Translations under genes and position numbers: made by a program
The notes under the pieces: model-generated
Told to the model about the DNA's origin: nothing
The model's input: only the letters and a program-made list of their open reading frames with translations
Database searches by the model: none
Assembly (NCBI GenBank): GCA_023664185.1
Contig: JAMPGA010000001.1
Location: forward strand, 146,305 to 210,304
DNA from: Muribaculaceae bacterium
Lineage (GTDB): Bacteria; Bacteroidota; Bacteroidia; Bacteroidales; Muribaculaceae
Direction: 5' to 3'
Length of the DNA stretch: 64,000 nucleotides
In this document: in pieces, positions 33,262 through 41,215 of the stretch
How the letters are laid out: each line of letters starts with the position of its first letter
Numbering within the stretch: position 1 is the stretch's first letter

Positions 33262-35247
33262 TTATTCTCTGGCCAGGATGAGGGCGCTACGCGGTGCCAC
33301 GGTCACTGTGCCGCCCTTTGAGGTGGCGAGGCCTGAGGCGCTGATCTGGCCGTCGTCGGCTATCACAGTCCAGTTGCCCTTGGGCACTTTGATCTCGCGG
33401 GGTTCGTCGGAGCCGTTGAATGCCACCTTGATATCCTTCCACACGTCGCCGTTGGCGTGGTCGGTGAGGGTGTAGGAGATGAGGCCGGGTTCGGTCTTGT
33501 CGAACTTAAGATGACGGGCCACGTCGGCAGCGGTTGTCATGCGGAAGGCGGGATGCTCCTTGCGGAGTTTGATCAGCTCGCGATAGTATGCCATCTGGTC
33601 GGCGTTGATGTGCTTGAGGTTCCAGTCGATGGCGTTGACAGAGTCGGGGGAATTGTAGGAGTTGTGCACACCTTTCTTATCGCGGAATATCTCCTCGCCG
33701 GCAAAGATGAAGGGAGTGCCCTGGGATGTGAGCACGATGGTCTGTGCCAGTCGTGCGGCGCGCTGGCGCTCGGCATCGGTGGCGTCGGGCATCGACTTGC
33801 GCAGCTTGTCTGTGAGCATAAGGTCGTCGTGACACGACATATAGTTAATGATCTGAGTGGGGGCTGCTGCATAGGGGAACTTGGAGTTCTGACCCTTCGA
33901 GTAGTCGACCTGAGGATGGTCTGTGGCAGCCACGATACCAATCTTGACGGTCTCCTCGAGGCCGGGCTTGCCGGTGGCAAAGCCGCGGTCGGCGGCATCC
34001 GTGTAGTGACCCTTCACAGCGTCGCGCAGGTCGTCGCTGAACACTGCTATATCGGGCATGCGGGCCACATTCTCCTTAAGGGCTCTCTGATCGACGGGCA
34101 GAGGTGAGTCGCCAGCGGTCCAACCCTCGCCATACACAAAGATATCGGGATTGATTTCCTTCAGAGCAGCGGCCACCTGGTTCATGGTCTCGATATCGTG
34201 GATAGCCATAAGGTCGAAGCGGAAGCCGTCGATATGATATTCCTTGGCCCAATATTTGACGGAGTTGATGATGAAGTCGCGCATCTGCTGGCGGTCGGAG
34301 GCAGTCTCGTTGCCGCAACCCGAGGCATCAGAGTAGCTGCCGTCGGGGCGGTGGCGGTAATAGTAGCCGGGGGCTGTGAGCGAGAAGTTGGAGTCGTCGT
34401 TGTCGGCAGTATGGTTGTATACCACATCCATAATCACGCCAATGCCGTTGTCGTGTAGATTCTTGACCATCTCCTTCATCTCAATCACGCGGGTTGCGGG
34501 ATCAGAGGGGTTGGTAGAGTAAGAACCTTCGGGGGCATTGTAGTTGAGAGGGTCGTAACCCCAGTTATACTGGTTGCGCTGCAAGTTGGCTTCATCGACG
34601 CTGTTATAGTCGTAGGAGGGAAGGATATGCACGTGAGTCACACCCAGCTCCTTGAGATGATCCACGCCGGTCGATTCGCCTGTGGGGTTGGTAGTGGAGG
34701 GCTCTGTGAGGGCCAGGAATTTGCCCTTGTTGGCTATGCCGCTCGAGGGGTCGATTGACATATCGCGATGGTGCATCTCATAGATCACGGCATCGTTGAT
34801 ATGCTTGATGGCTGGCCCCTTGTCGGTCTCCCAACCCTCGGGATTGGTCTTGGTGAAGTCGATTATGGCTGCGCGTTCGCCGTTCACACCCACGGCTTTA
34901 GCCCAGACGCCGGGGGTCTCCTTGAGCCATTTGCCGTCATATTTGATGGAGAAGGTGTAATATTTGCCATAGAGCTGCGAGGGCACGGAGGCTACCCATG
35001 TGCCCTGTTCGGCGCGGGTCATTGCTATGGTGTCTGTTGCTGCGGTATTGCTGCCTGTGGGATAAATTATCACGCGTGCCTCCTGGGCTTCGGGCGACCA
35101 CAGACGCCAGCGAGTGCCTTTGGCGTCGACAGTCAGCTCCAGATCGTCGCCTGAATAGGTGGGAAACGTGAGATACTTTTCGTCAGGATTCTGTCCTGAA
35201 GCCGACAGACACAGTGCGAGTGTTGTCAAGATTGTCGGGATTTTCAT
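33262..35247 (-). CDS. pulA: Type I pullulanase (GH13)
   Basis: A 661-residue exported enzyme; signal peptide about 1-18 (IPTILTTLALCLSASGQ). An N-terminal carbohydrate-binding/early-set domain (about 20-115) precedes the GH13 barrel. The type I pullulanase signature YNWGYDPLNYN is present (about 228-238), with the barrel motifs DVVYNHTA, DGFRFDLMAI (nucleophile D), FVYGEGW (acid/base E) and NYMSCHDD. It cleaves alpha-1,6 branches in pullulan, glycogen or amylopectin. It lies 49 bases downstream of a TlpA-like lipoprotein gene and a GH31 gene on the same strand, suggesting an alpha-glucan operon. No SusC/D genes are present in the window. Confidence 0.92.
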   Translation of the reverse strand: MKIPTILTTLALCLSASGQNPDEKYLTFPTYSGDDLELTVDAKGTRWRLWSPEAQEARVIIYPTGSNTAATDTIAMTRAEQGTWVASVPSQLYGKYYTFSIKYDGKWLKETPGVWAKAVGVNGERAAIIDFTKTNPEGWETDKGPAIKHINDAVIYEMHHRDMSIDPSSGIANKGKFLALTEPSTTNPTGESTGVDHLKELGVTHVHILPSYDYNSVDEANLQRNQYNWGYDPLNYNAPEGSYSTNPSDPATRVIEMKEMVKNLHDNGIGVIMDVVYNHTADNDDSNFSLTAPGYYYRHRPDGSYSDASGCGNETASDRQQMRDFIINSVKYWAKEYHIDGFRFDLMAIHDIETMNQVAAALKEINPDIFVYGEGWTAGDSPLPVDQRALKENVARMPDIAVFSDDLRDAVKGHYTDAADRGFATGKPGLEETVKIGIVAATDHPQVDYSKGQNSKFPYAAAPTQIINYMSCHDDLMLTDKLRKSMPDATDAERQRAARLAQTIVLTSQGTPFIFAGEEIFRDKKGVHNSYNSPDSVNAIDWNLKHINADQMAYYRELIKLRKEHPAFRMTTAADVARHLKFDKTEPGLISYTLTDHANGDVWKDIKVAFNGSDEPREIKVPKGNWTVIADDGQISASGLATSKGGTVTVAPRSALILARE

Positions 35248-35296
35248 GATGTGATTGTGTATGGAAAGTATGTAAGTATGAAAAGAGTGTGTCTAA

Positions 35297-36403
35297 TTAG
35301 AAAATCACGGCAGTGTCGGCTGGAGCTGCGGGGGCAGACTCAGCCTCTTGGGCTACGGGCTGGTAATCGGCCATGGCCTTGTCGACGTCGTCTATCAGAT
35401 CTTGTCCTTGCTTGTCGCGCGACACGATGATACCCTCGGGGTTAATGAGTATGATGCAGGGTATGCCGCTGATGCCATAGAGGTCGGTGGGGATGGTCTG
35501 GGCGTTGATGATGTTGGGCCATTCAAGGCCGTGGCTCTTGATGGCTGCGAGGGTGTTTTCAGGTTCATCCCACACGGCTACGCCCACAACGTTGAGGCCT
35601 TTGTCCTTATACTTGTTGTAGAGCTCTTTGATCACTTTGGCCTGGCGCATGCAGGGGCCACACCAGCTGGCCCAGAAGTCGACCAGGGTATATTCGCCGG
35701 GCTTGACATAGTCAGAGAATTTCTGGGCTTTCCCGTCATAGTCGACGGTGAAGTCGGCATAATGCTTCCCTACGCCCAGGGCGGCTTTGCGCTGCTCGGC
35801 CTCAATGAGAGCCTGCAGACGCTTTGAATTTGCGAGAATGGGGAGTGCGGCGCGTGCCACCTCAAGATCTTTGAGCGGGAGATCGTAGGCCTTCTGCATA
35901 TACCAGAAGAGGCCAAGCACATTGTCTTGGTTTTCGGCAAAGAGATTGCCCGGGAGAGCCTGTGCACGCTGGGCTATCGAGTCGGCCTTGGCATGCTGGA
36001 TGGAGTCGTTCTGATTGAGTTTGCCATACTCCTCCTCATAGGCCAGCATCTGGCGGATGCCTGCAGCATACTTGTCGTTGAGGGCTGTGCCCGAGGGGAT
36101 CCCCTGCTCGTCGAGGATTATGACGCCTTTCTCAACTATCATTATGGGACCGCGCTGGCCGCCCAGCATCACACGGCCTATGAAGGGGTCGGCGATGGTT
36201 CCGCTGAAGTGGATGGTGTCTGAGGCCACTATGGCGCTGTCGACCTTCTCGCCTGTGTCCCAGTCGACAAGATATGCCATGGTGTTTGTCACTCCGGCGG
36301 GGGCAGGGAGCGAGAGTGTATAGTTGGGTTGGGCCTTGGCGTCGCAGGCCGAGAGCGCCAGGGCTATGCCGGGCAGCAGGAAGAGCGATGAGATATTTTT
36401 CAT
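35297..36403 (-). CDS. Thioredoxin-fold (TlpA-type) lipoprotein with N-terminal DUF4369-like domain
   Basis: A 368-residue lipoprotein: signal with ALSAC, lipidated cysteine at 20. Residues about 28-105 form a beta domain like DUF4369; 110-205 are helical; 212-345 are a TlpA/thioredoxin domain with the redox pair C248 and C251 (FWASWCGPC) and the cis-proline region GISGIPCIILINPEG. The Ala/Pro-rich tail is probably disordered. Bacteroidales have many such proteins and few have known partners; they probably act on disulfides in secreted proteins. The start overlaps the GH31 stop by four bases (ATGA), so translation is probably coupled. Confidence 0.87.
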   Translation of the reverse strand: MKNISSLFLLPGIALALSACDAKAQPNYTLSLPAPAGVTNTMAYLVDWDTGEKVDSAIVASDTIHFSGTIADPFIGRVMLGGQRGPIMIVEKGVIILDEQGIPSGTALNDKYAAGIRQMLAYEEEYGKLNQNDSIQHAKADSIAQRAQALPGNLFAENQDNVLGLFWYMQKAYDLPLKDLEVARAALPILANSKRLQALIEAEQRKAALGVGKHYADFTVDYDGKAQKFSDYVKPGEYTLVDFWASWCGPCMRQAKVIKELYNKYKDKGLNVVGVAVWDEPENTLAAIKSHGLEWPNIINAQTIPTDLYGISGIPCIILINPEGIIVSRDKQGQDLIDDVDKAMADYQPVAQEAESAPAAPADTAVIF

Positions 36404-38769
36404 TTTATTTCGAGTTTCAATTCTTTGGCTGTGTTCCAGCGGGTTGACATGGTAAGGGTTTTGTCGGCGTCGTCATATTTCCAGCCCTTCACGGCGCGGC
36501 CGTCCACGAGCACCTCGCGGGGCTTACCGTCGAAGAGATGTACCACAAACCGGAGGTCTTTCACATCGGATTGCCCCTGATAGTTTCCGGAAGCTTTTAC
36601 GAGCATGGTTATCTCGTGCATATGCGCATCAGCCTTGAAGGTGATGAGACGGTATTGGCCATCCTTGAGCGAGGTGGTGGAGAGGGGATTGTCCTCATAC
36701 ATGGTGTACTCAGAATTGCCCAGATAGGGATAGTAGTTGACGGTGAGGCGATCGGTGCGATAGTCGCCGGTGTTTTTCATCTCATAGTCGGCGGTGGGGA
36801 TTATGGCTCCGGTGCGAACAAAGAGGGGGAGCACATCGAGGGGTGCGTCATAGATGATGGTGTCGCCGCCGTTATAGAGCTTGGAGGGGTCGCGATAGTC
36901 GGCCCACAGACCATCGGGGAACACCACACGGCGCTGAGTGGCGCCCTGCTCGAGCACAGGAGCCACGAGCACGTCGCGTCCCCAAAGGTACTCGTCGGTG
37001 ATGTCGTCATATTTGTTTGATCCGGCCGAATAGAAGTTGAGAGGTCGCACCAGAGGCAGACCCTGTGTGGCATTCTCGTAGGCCAGGGTATAGTTGTAGG
37101 GGAGCCAGCGGTAACGCTCCTTGATCAGCGGCAGTATTATGGACTGCTGGTCGGGATAATTGTAAGGCTCTGCAGTGGCCTGTGCATGTGTGCGGAGCAC
37201 GGGCGAGAATGTGCCGAGCTGCAGCCAGCGCACATATAGCTCGGGGTCGTAGGGAGCCTCGGGGTTTATGGCAAAGCCGCCCACATCGTGGCTCATGTAT
37301 CCCAGACCGCTCAGACCGGAGTTGAGCATGATGTTGATCTGGGGCTTGAGGCCACCCCAGGAGCGCGACACATCGGTAGACCATGGGAATACGCTATAGC
37401 GCTGCAGACCAGTGGTGCCTCCGCGCATCATGGTCATGAGCCTTGTGTCGGGGAATTCTTCTTTATACAGGTCGTAGATAATCGAGCTCCAGTCGTTGCC
37501 ATACCGGTTGTGATACTGCCTTGTGGTGAGGCCGTTGGCGTGGAGGCCGCTCTCAGGATGCACTTCGGGCTCTCCGAGGTCGCCCCACCAGCCCCCCACC
37601 CCTTCGAGTGTGAGCTGTTTGTAGCGGTTGCGCAGCCACTGGCGTGTCGCGGGGTTGGAGACGTCAAACATGCCCCCTTCCCCTACCCAGATCTTCACGT
37701 CCTGGAGATTGCCGAGGGTGTCTTTCAGCAGCAGTCCGCTCGAGGAGAGTTCGTTGAAATTGTCAACTCCGCGGCCATTGGAGAGCACGTAAGGCTGGGA
37801 TATTATCACGGTGTTGACCCCTTTCTTCTTAAGATCGGCCAGCATTTTCTTGTGGTCGGGCCACTGCTGTGGATCCCAAGCCAGACGACCCATATCCTCC
37901 TCGCGTCCATACCAGTAGAGGTCGAGTACGACGCCGTCCAGGGGGTATCCGGCACGTTTGAGCGTGTCGACCACTCCGAGAGTCTCAGCCTGGGTGTGGT
38001 AGCCATACTTGGATGTGATGTAACCCAGCGACCAGAGCGGGGGGAGTTCCTGGCGTCCGGTGAGCTGGGAGAGGCGAGTGGTGAGTGAAGCCAGCGAGCC
38101 TGTGGAGTTTACAAAATACCACGACACCGGCTCTGCGGCCTCGGTGATGTAGACAATGGGGTTGGTCATCACCATCTCGGCTGCGGCATAGTCATCGAAG
38201 ACCACTGCATATCCTGCCGACGAGAGGAACAGGGGCATGGTGATGTTCATCTGCTTTATGCGTGTCTCATCGGCGGTATATCCATAGTTCTGCTTGTTGT
38301 ACATCACCAGGGTGTCGCCTGCGAGATTGAATGAATAGCCTCTCTCACCGGCACCGTAGAACGAGCCTGAGCCCATGGTGGCAAGCTCCATGCGGCGGCG
38401 TCCGTCAGATATGGTGCGCACACCGTTGTCCGAAACAGCACGACCGCCTCCGGCATTCACGTCGACGGCTCCGGTTGACTGGTCGACCCTCACGGAGACA
38501 CCGGTCGAAGTGGTGAATGTGAGGATGTCGGCATTGCGGTTCACCTTGATCGAGCCGGCATCTTTCATCGACCCGACAGCCGCATCGACATAGCGGATAT
38601 CCTTCTCGCCGGGAGCGAGATTGGTGACTCGGATGATATCGGGAGTGACTACATCAACCGTCAGGCGCCTGCCCTGTGGCAGAGTGACGTCGACCACCTC
38701 GGCTGCCGAGGCCTGAAGCGAGGCCATGACCGCCAGAGCCAATACTGAGCTTAGAATCGATGATTTCAT
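36400..38769 (-). CDS. GH31 glycosidase, probable alpha-glucosidase
   Basis: A 789-residue exported GH31 enzyme; signal peptide about 1-23 (SILSSVLALAVMASLQASA). N-terminal beta-sandwich (about 24-225) with GSFYGAGERGYSFNLAG, catalytic barrel (about 235-590) and C-terminal beta domains. The nucleophile is D397 in WWGDLGEPE and the acid/base D466 in PWSTDVSRSWGG. Unlike the GH31 at 27476-30328 there is no PA14 insert. Cotranscription with pullulanase favours alpha-glucan or maltodextrin breakdown; alpha-xylosidase or sulfoquinovosidase activity cannot be excluded. The ATG at 38769 is preferred over an in-frame GTG two codons upstream. Confidence 0.88.
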   Translation of the reverse strand: MKSSILSSVLALAVMASLQASAAEVVDVTLPQGRRLTVDVVTPDIIRVTNLAPGEKDIRYVDAAVGSMKDAGSIKVNRNADILTFTTSTGVSVRVDQSTGAVDVNAGGGRAVSDNGVRTISDGRRRMELATMGSGSFYGAGERGYSFNLAGDTLVMYNKQNYGYTADETRIKQMNITMPLFLSSAGYAVVFDDYAAAEMVMTNPIVYITEAAEPVSWYFVNSTGSLASLTTRLSQLTGRQELPPLWSLGYITSKYGYHTQAETLGVVDTLKRAGYPLDGVVLDLYWYGREEDMGRLAWDPQQWPDHKKMLADLKKKGVNTVIISQPYVLSNGRGVDNFNELSSSGLLLKDTLGNLQDVKIWVGEGGMFDVSNPATRQWLRNRYKQLTLEGVGGWWGDLGEPEVHPESGLHANGLTTRQYHNRYGNDWSSIIYDLYKEEFPDTRLMTMMRGGTTGLQRYSVFPWSTDVSRSWGGLKPQINIMLNSGLSGLGYMSHDVGGFAINPEAPYDPELYVRWLQLGTFSPVLRTHAQATAEPYNYPDQQSIILPLIKERYRWLPYNYTLAYENATQGLPLVRPLNFYSAGSNKYDDITDEYLWGRDVLVAPVLEQGATQRRVVFPDGLWADYRDPSKLYNGGDTIIYDAPLDVLPLFVRTGAIIPTADYEMKNTGDYRTDRLTVNYYPYLGNSEYTMYEDNPLSTTSLKDGQYRLITFKADAHMHEITMLVKASGNYQGQSDVKDLRFVVHLFDGKPREVLVDGRAVKGWKYDDADKTLTMSTRWNTAKELKLEIK

Positions 38770-38804
38770 GTGCACGTGAAAGAAGTGGATTTTTTACGCA
38801 TCCG

Positions 38805-38835
38805 CAAATTTAGCGAATTGACACCATTTATACAA
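38805..38835 (-). promoter_or_regulatory. Promoter for the GH31-TlpA-pulA genes
   Basis: On the minus strand TTG (38833-38835), 20 bases, TAAATTTG (38805-38812). The predicted leader is about 30 bases. Confidence 0.65.
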
Positions 38836-38920
38836 GTTAAAAACAACTCCTACAGTCATTGGGTTCACCGCACCGCCACTAAGAGCATGATGAAGTAATT
38901 CACCATATCACCCTATCAAG

Positions 38921-38968
38921 ACAGGCTCCCTCGCAGAGTTGCACGGGAGCCTGTTATCTTTTTTTTTG
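38921..38968 (+). terminator. Plus-oriented intrinsic terminator with no plus-strand gene upstream
   Basis: Stem ACAGGCTCCC (38921-38930) with GGGAGCCTGT (38945-38954), then TATC and nine T. The T run is on the plus strand, although both neighbouring genes run on the minus strand. It may act on the minus strand as a 3'-end hairpin for the acyltransferase gene, or end an unrecognised short plus-strand RNA. Confidence 0.6.
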
Positions 38969-38980
38969 CAAACTGAGACT

Positions 38981-40003
38981 CTAATACAGTCGGAAAATGG
39001 CGGGCCAGTCGTAGTCGTCGGCAGAGGTGGTTTGCAGAAGGAATCTTGCGGCGCATCTCACCACATAGCTGCACACGAGTATCAGCAGGGCTATGAGCAG
39101 GAGATTGAGCGGCCAGATGGAGTTGAGCTTATCGGTGAACAGCGGGAACTGTATCAAATATGACTCAAGGCAAAGTCCGGAAATGGCAAGGACCACATTT
39201 CTCACCGGTCTGTTGTGCATGATCCGCACGAAGCATGGAGCCTCCACCCATCGGTATAGATAGTAGATGATGCCGGCAAGGGGGAGGAGTGTAACAATCT
39301 GCCATGGCGCCACAACCGGGATATGGCTGGCGGCGAGCTGAAGACCGTAGAAGACTATAAGACAGATAATCAGAAGGCAGAAGTCGCGCATCGGTGCCGG
39401 TTGGCGGCTGTCGCCCCCGATGGCCTTGCGCCAGCCCAGCCATGCCCCGAGGAGCATGAATATGAAGTAAGGGAGCCAGCGAAACGGGGTAGTGATGCCA
39501 TAGAGTCCGCGCTCGCCCGTCTCATATTTATAAGGAAAGGCAAAAATGTAGACTACCACAGTAAGGGCCGTGATGGTCAGTATCACCAACGGGATGCGAT
39601 GGAGCAGATATTGCCTAACGAAGTAAAGAAGGAAATAATATATGAGTATAGCCAGAATGAACTCTCCGCCGATAAGCCCGATGGTAGAAAAAACGTGGTC
39701 GGGACTTACGGCCTTGATAAAGATGAGTGAGCAGAGGACCGAGGGGAATATGCGGCGCAGACGCCGTTTATAGTAATTGTCGAAACGCCGGGGTTGCGAC
39801 AAAAACAGCGTGAAGCCCGACACAAAGAGAAACAGACAGTCACCGATGGCGCCTCCCGTGGCCAGGATGGAGAAGCACGGATACATCACATCGGCATGCG
39901 AATTGATGATGAGGAAAACGGCAATGAACTTAAGAAGCTCAACGGCCATATTTTTTTCGCGGCCTTTGGCTGGCGGGAGGGTGGGATTGGCGTTATTAGT
40001 CAT
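38981..40003 (-). CDS. Membrane acyltransferase, Acyl_transf_3 family
   Basis: A 340-residue protein with about ten hydrophobic segments. The N-terminal KNMAVELLKFIAVFLIINSH resembles the start of family-3 acyltransferases, where the histidine after the first helix is part of the active site; a second typical feature is FVSGFTLFLSQPRRFDNYYKRRLRRIFP, with basic residues that contact the membrane surface. Such enzymes O-acetylate or O-acylate surface sugars. Its substrate is unknown and no polysaccharide cluster is adjacent. It has its own consensus promoter. Confidence 0.8.
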   Translation of the reverse strand: MTNNANPTLPPAKGREKNMAVELLKFIAVFLIINSHADVMYPCFSILATGGAIGDCLFLFVSGFTLFLSQPRRFDNYYKRRLRRIFPSVLCSLIFIKAVSPDHVFSTIGLIGGEFILAILIYYFLLYFVRQYLLHRIPLVILTITALTVVVYIFAFPYKYETGERGLYGITTPFRWLPYFIFMLLGAWLGWRKAIGGDSRQPAPMRDFCLLIICLIVFYGLQLAASHIPVVAPWQIVTLLPLAGIIYYLYRWVEAPCFVRIMHNRPVRNVVLAISGLCLESYLIQFPLFTDKLNSIWPLNLLLIALLILVCSYVVRCAARFLLQTTSADDYDWPAIFRLY

Positions 40004-40037
40004 AGGTAACAGTTTGCTGGTGAGCAGCCACAGGCTG

Positions 40038-40069
40038 CAAAGTTACCACTTTTTGGTTTATAACGCAAA
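40038..40069 (-). promoter_or_regulatory. Promoter for the acyltransferase gene
   Basis: On the minus strand TTTG (40066-40069), 20 bases, TAACTTTG (40038-40045); both boxes are exact. Confidence 0.7.
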
Positions 40070-40095
40070 ATATCCGACCCCTCCGCGCAGCCGCG

Positions 40096-41031
40096 TCACA
40101 TGCCGAAGGTTAGCGATGTAAGGAAACGGCCGGTGTTCTGCACGCCGAACGAGAGGGTGATATAGCCGTTGTTGCCTCCAAACCATGTGGACGAGAGTGT
40201 GGCGCCGACATTGTTGACCGACACAGGCACTCCGTAGGTGGCCACCAGTGAGTTGTAGCACTGGTTGTAGCGTGTCAGGTCTCTCACAGGAGAGGTGTAG
40301 TAGAAGGTGCTGGCATCGAGCCCTGTGGGGCCGTAGTAGAGCGCTCCGTCGGTCCATACGAGGTTGAGAGCCGGGACATTGCGCAGATACACTATATCGT
40401 TGGTATATCCGTCGACGGCATAGCCGTTGTTGTAGAGATAATCGAGCGATATGCCCAAGGCCGTGCCGAAGGTGAGCCCCAGAATGCCGCGTATGACGGG
40501 TAGGCCGCGGCGTGGACGCCATGACGGAGGGGGCGTGGGGCGATAGTGCGGGCGCACTATGGCCGGGCGATAAGGCCTGTGAGGGGGCTGCATGGCCGAT
40601 GGGCGAGGTCTACCGGGACGATGTGCCGACGGAGGTGTGGGTGTGGGACGGCCGGGCTGCCCGGGACGGCCGAGGTGACCGGGCTTGCCGGGATTGCCGG
40701 GACGGTTATTGCCTCCAACACCGGGACGGCCGGGGTTGTGGTTGCCGTTGTTGCCTGGATTATGGTTGCCGTTGTTGCCGGGGCGGTTATTGTTGTTGTG
40801 GTGGTTGCCGTTGTTGCCGGGGCGGCCGGGTTTATGGTTGTTGTTTGAATTATTGTTGTTTCCGCCGCCCAGTCCGGGACGCCCGGAGCTGCCGCGGCTG
40901 CCCGAATTGCTGTGACGCTCGGTGCGCGTGGGGGTTGACTGTGCGCCACGGTGACGATCGGCCAGAGCCTGAGGAGCTGCCATGCAGGCACATGCCATAA
41001 AGAGCATAAGGTTGCGGAAAAGTTTTTTCAT
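40096..41031 (-). CDS. Secreted protein with Gly/Asn/Pro/His repeat region, function unknown
   Basis: A 311-residue protein; signal peptide about 1-24 (NLMLFMACACMAAPQALA). Residues about 44-125 are low complexity, built from units such as PGNNGNHNPG, GRPGNNGNH and NNNN; about 126-180 are rich in Pro, Arg and His (HRPGRPRPSAMQPPHRPYRP). The C-terminal 130 residues look globular, with IRGILGLTFGTALGISLDYL, then aromatic strands and STWFGGNNGYITLSFGVQN. I do not recognise the globular domain as a named family. The repeat could form a flexible, hydrated or metal-binding stalk. No promoter match was found. The upstream 184 bases separate it from the divergent sppA gene. Confidence 0.65.
   Translation of the reverse strand: MKKLFRNLMLFMACACMAAPQALADRHRGAQSTPTRTERHSNSGSRGSSGRPGLGGGNNNNSNNNHKPGRPGNNGNHHNNNNRPGNNGNHNPGNNGNHNPGRPGVGGNNRPGNPGKPGHLGRPGQPGRPTPTPPSAHRPGRPRPSAMQPPHRPYRPAIVRPHYRPTPPPSWRPRRGLPVIRGILGLTFGTALGISLDYLYNNGYAVDGYTNDIVYLRNVPALNLVWTDGALYYGPTGLDASTFYYTSPVRDLTRYNQCYNSLVATYGVPVSVNNVGATLSSTWFGGNNGYITLSFGVQNTGRFLTSLTFGM
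40640..40870 (-). repeat. GC-biased tandem low-complexity coding tract
   Basis: DNA of the Gly/Asn/Pro region of the secreted protein. Short units based on GGTTGCCGTTGTTGCC and GGGACGGCCGGG (plus-strand reading) recur imperfectly, a pattern prone to slippage. All units keep the frame. Confidence 0.7.
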
Positions 41032-41156
41032 ATTCTCTGCAGGTTAATTGGTTGTTCGGATGTATCCCTTATTATTAAAGACATTTGCATTGCGAAAAAG
41101 TTTAACGGATGAGATGATCAAATTTTCAGCTCCTATATTATAAATATGTGAAAAAA

Positions 41157-41188
41157 TTTGTTAATTTCAGCCGATTGCGCTAACTTTG
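41157..41188 (+). promoter_or_regulatory. Promoter for sppA
   Basis: TTTG (41157-41160), 20 bases, TAACTTTG (41181-41188); both boxes are exact. Transcription would start about 41195, which rules out an in-frame start at 41186 and supports ATG 41216. Confidence 0.75.
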
Positions 41189-41215
41189 CCCTTAAATATA
41201 TCCTTACGTAAACTA

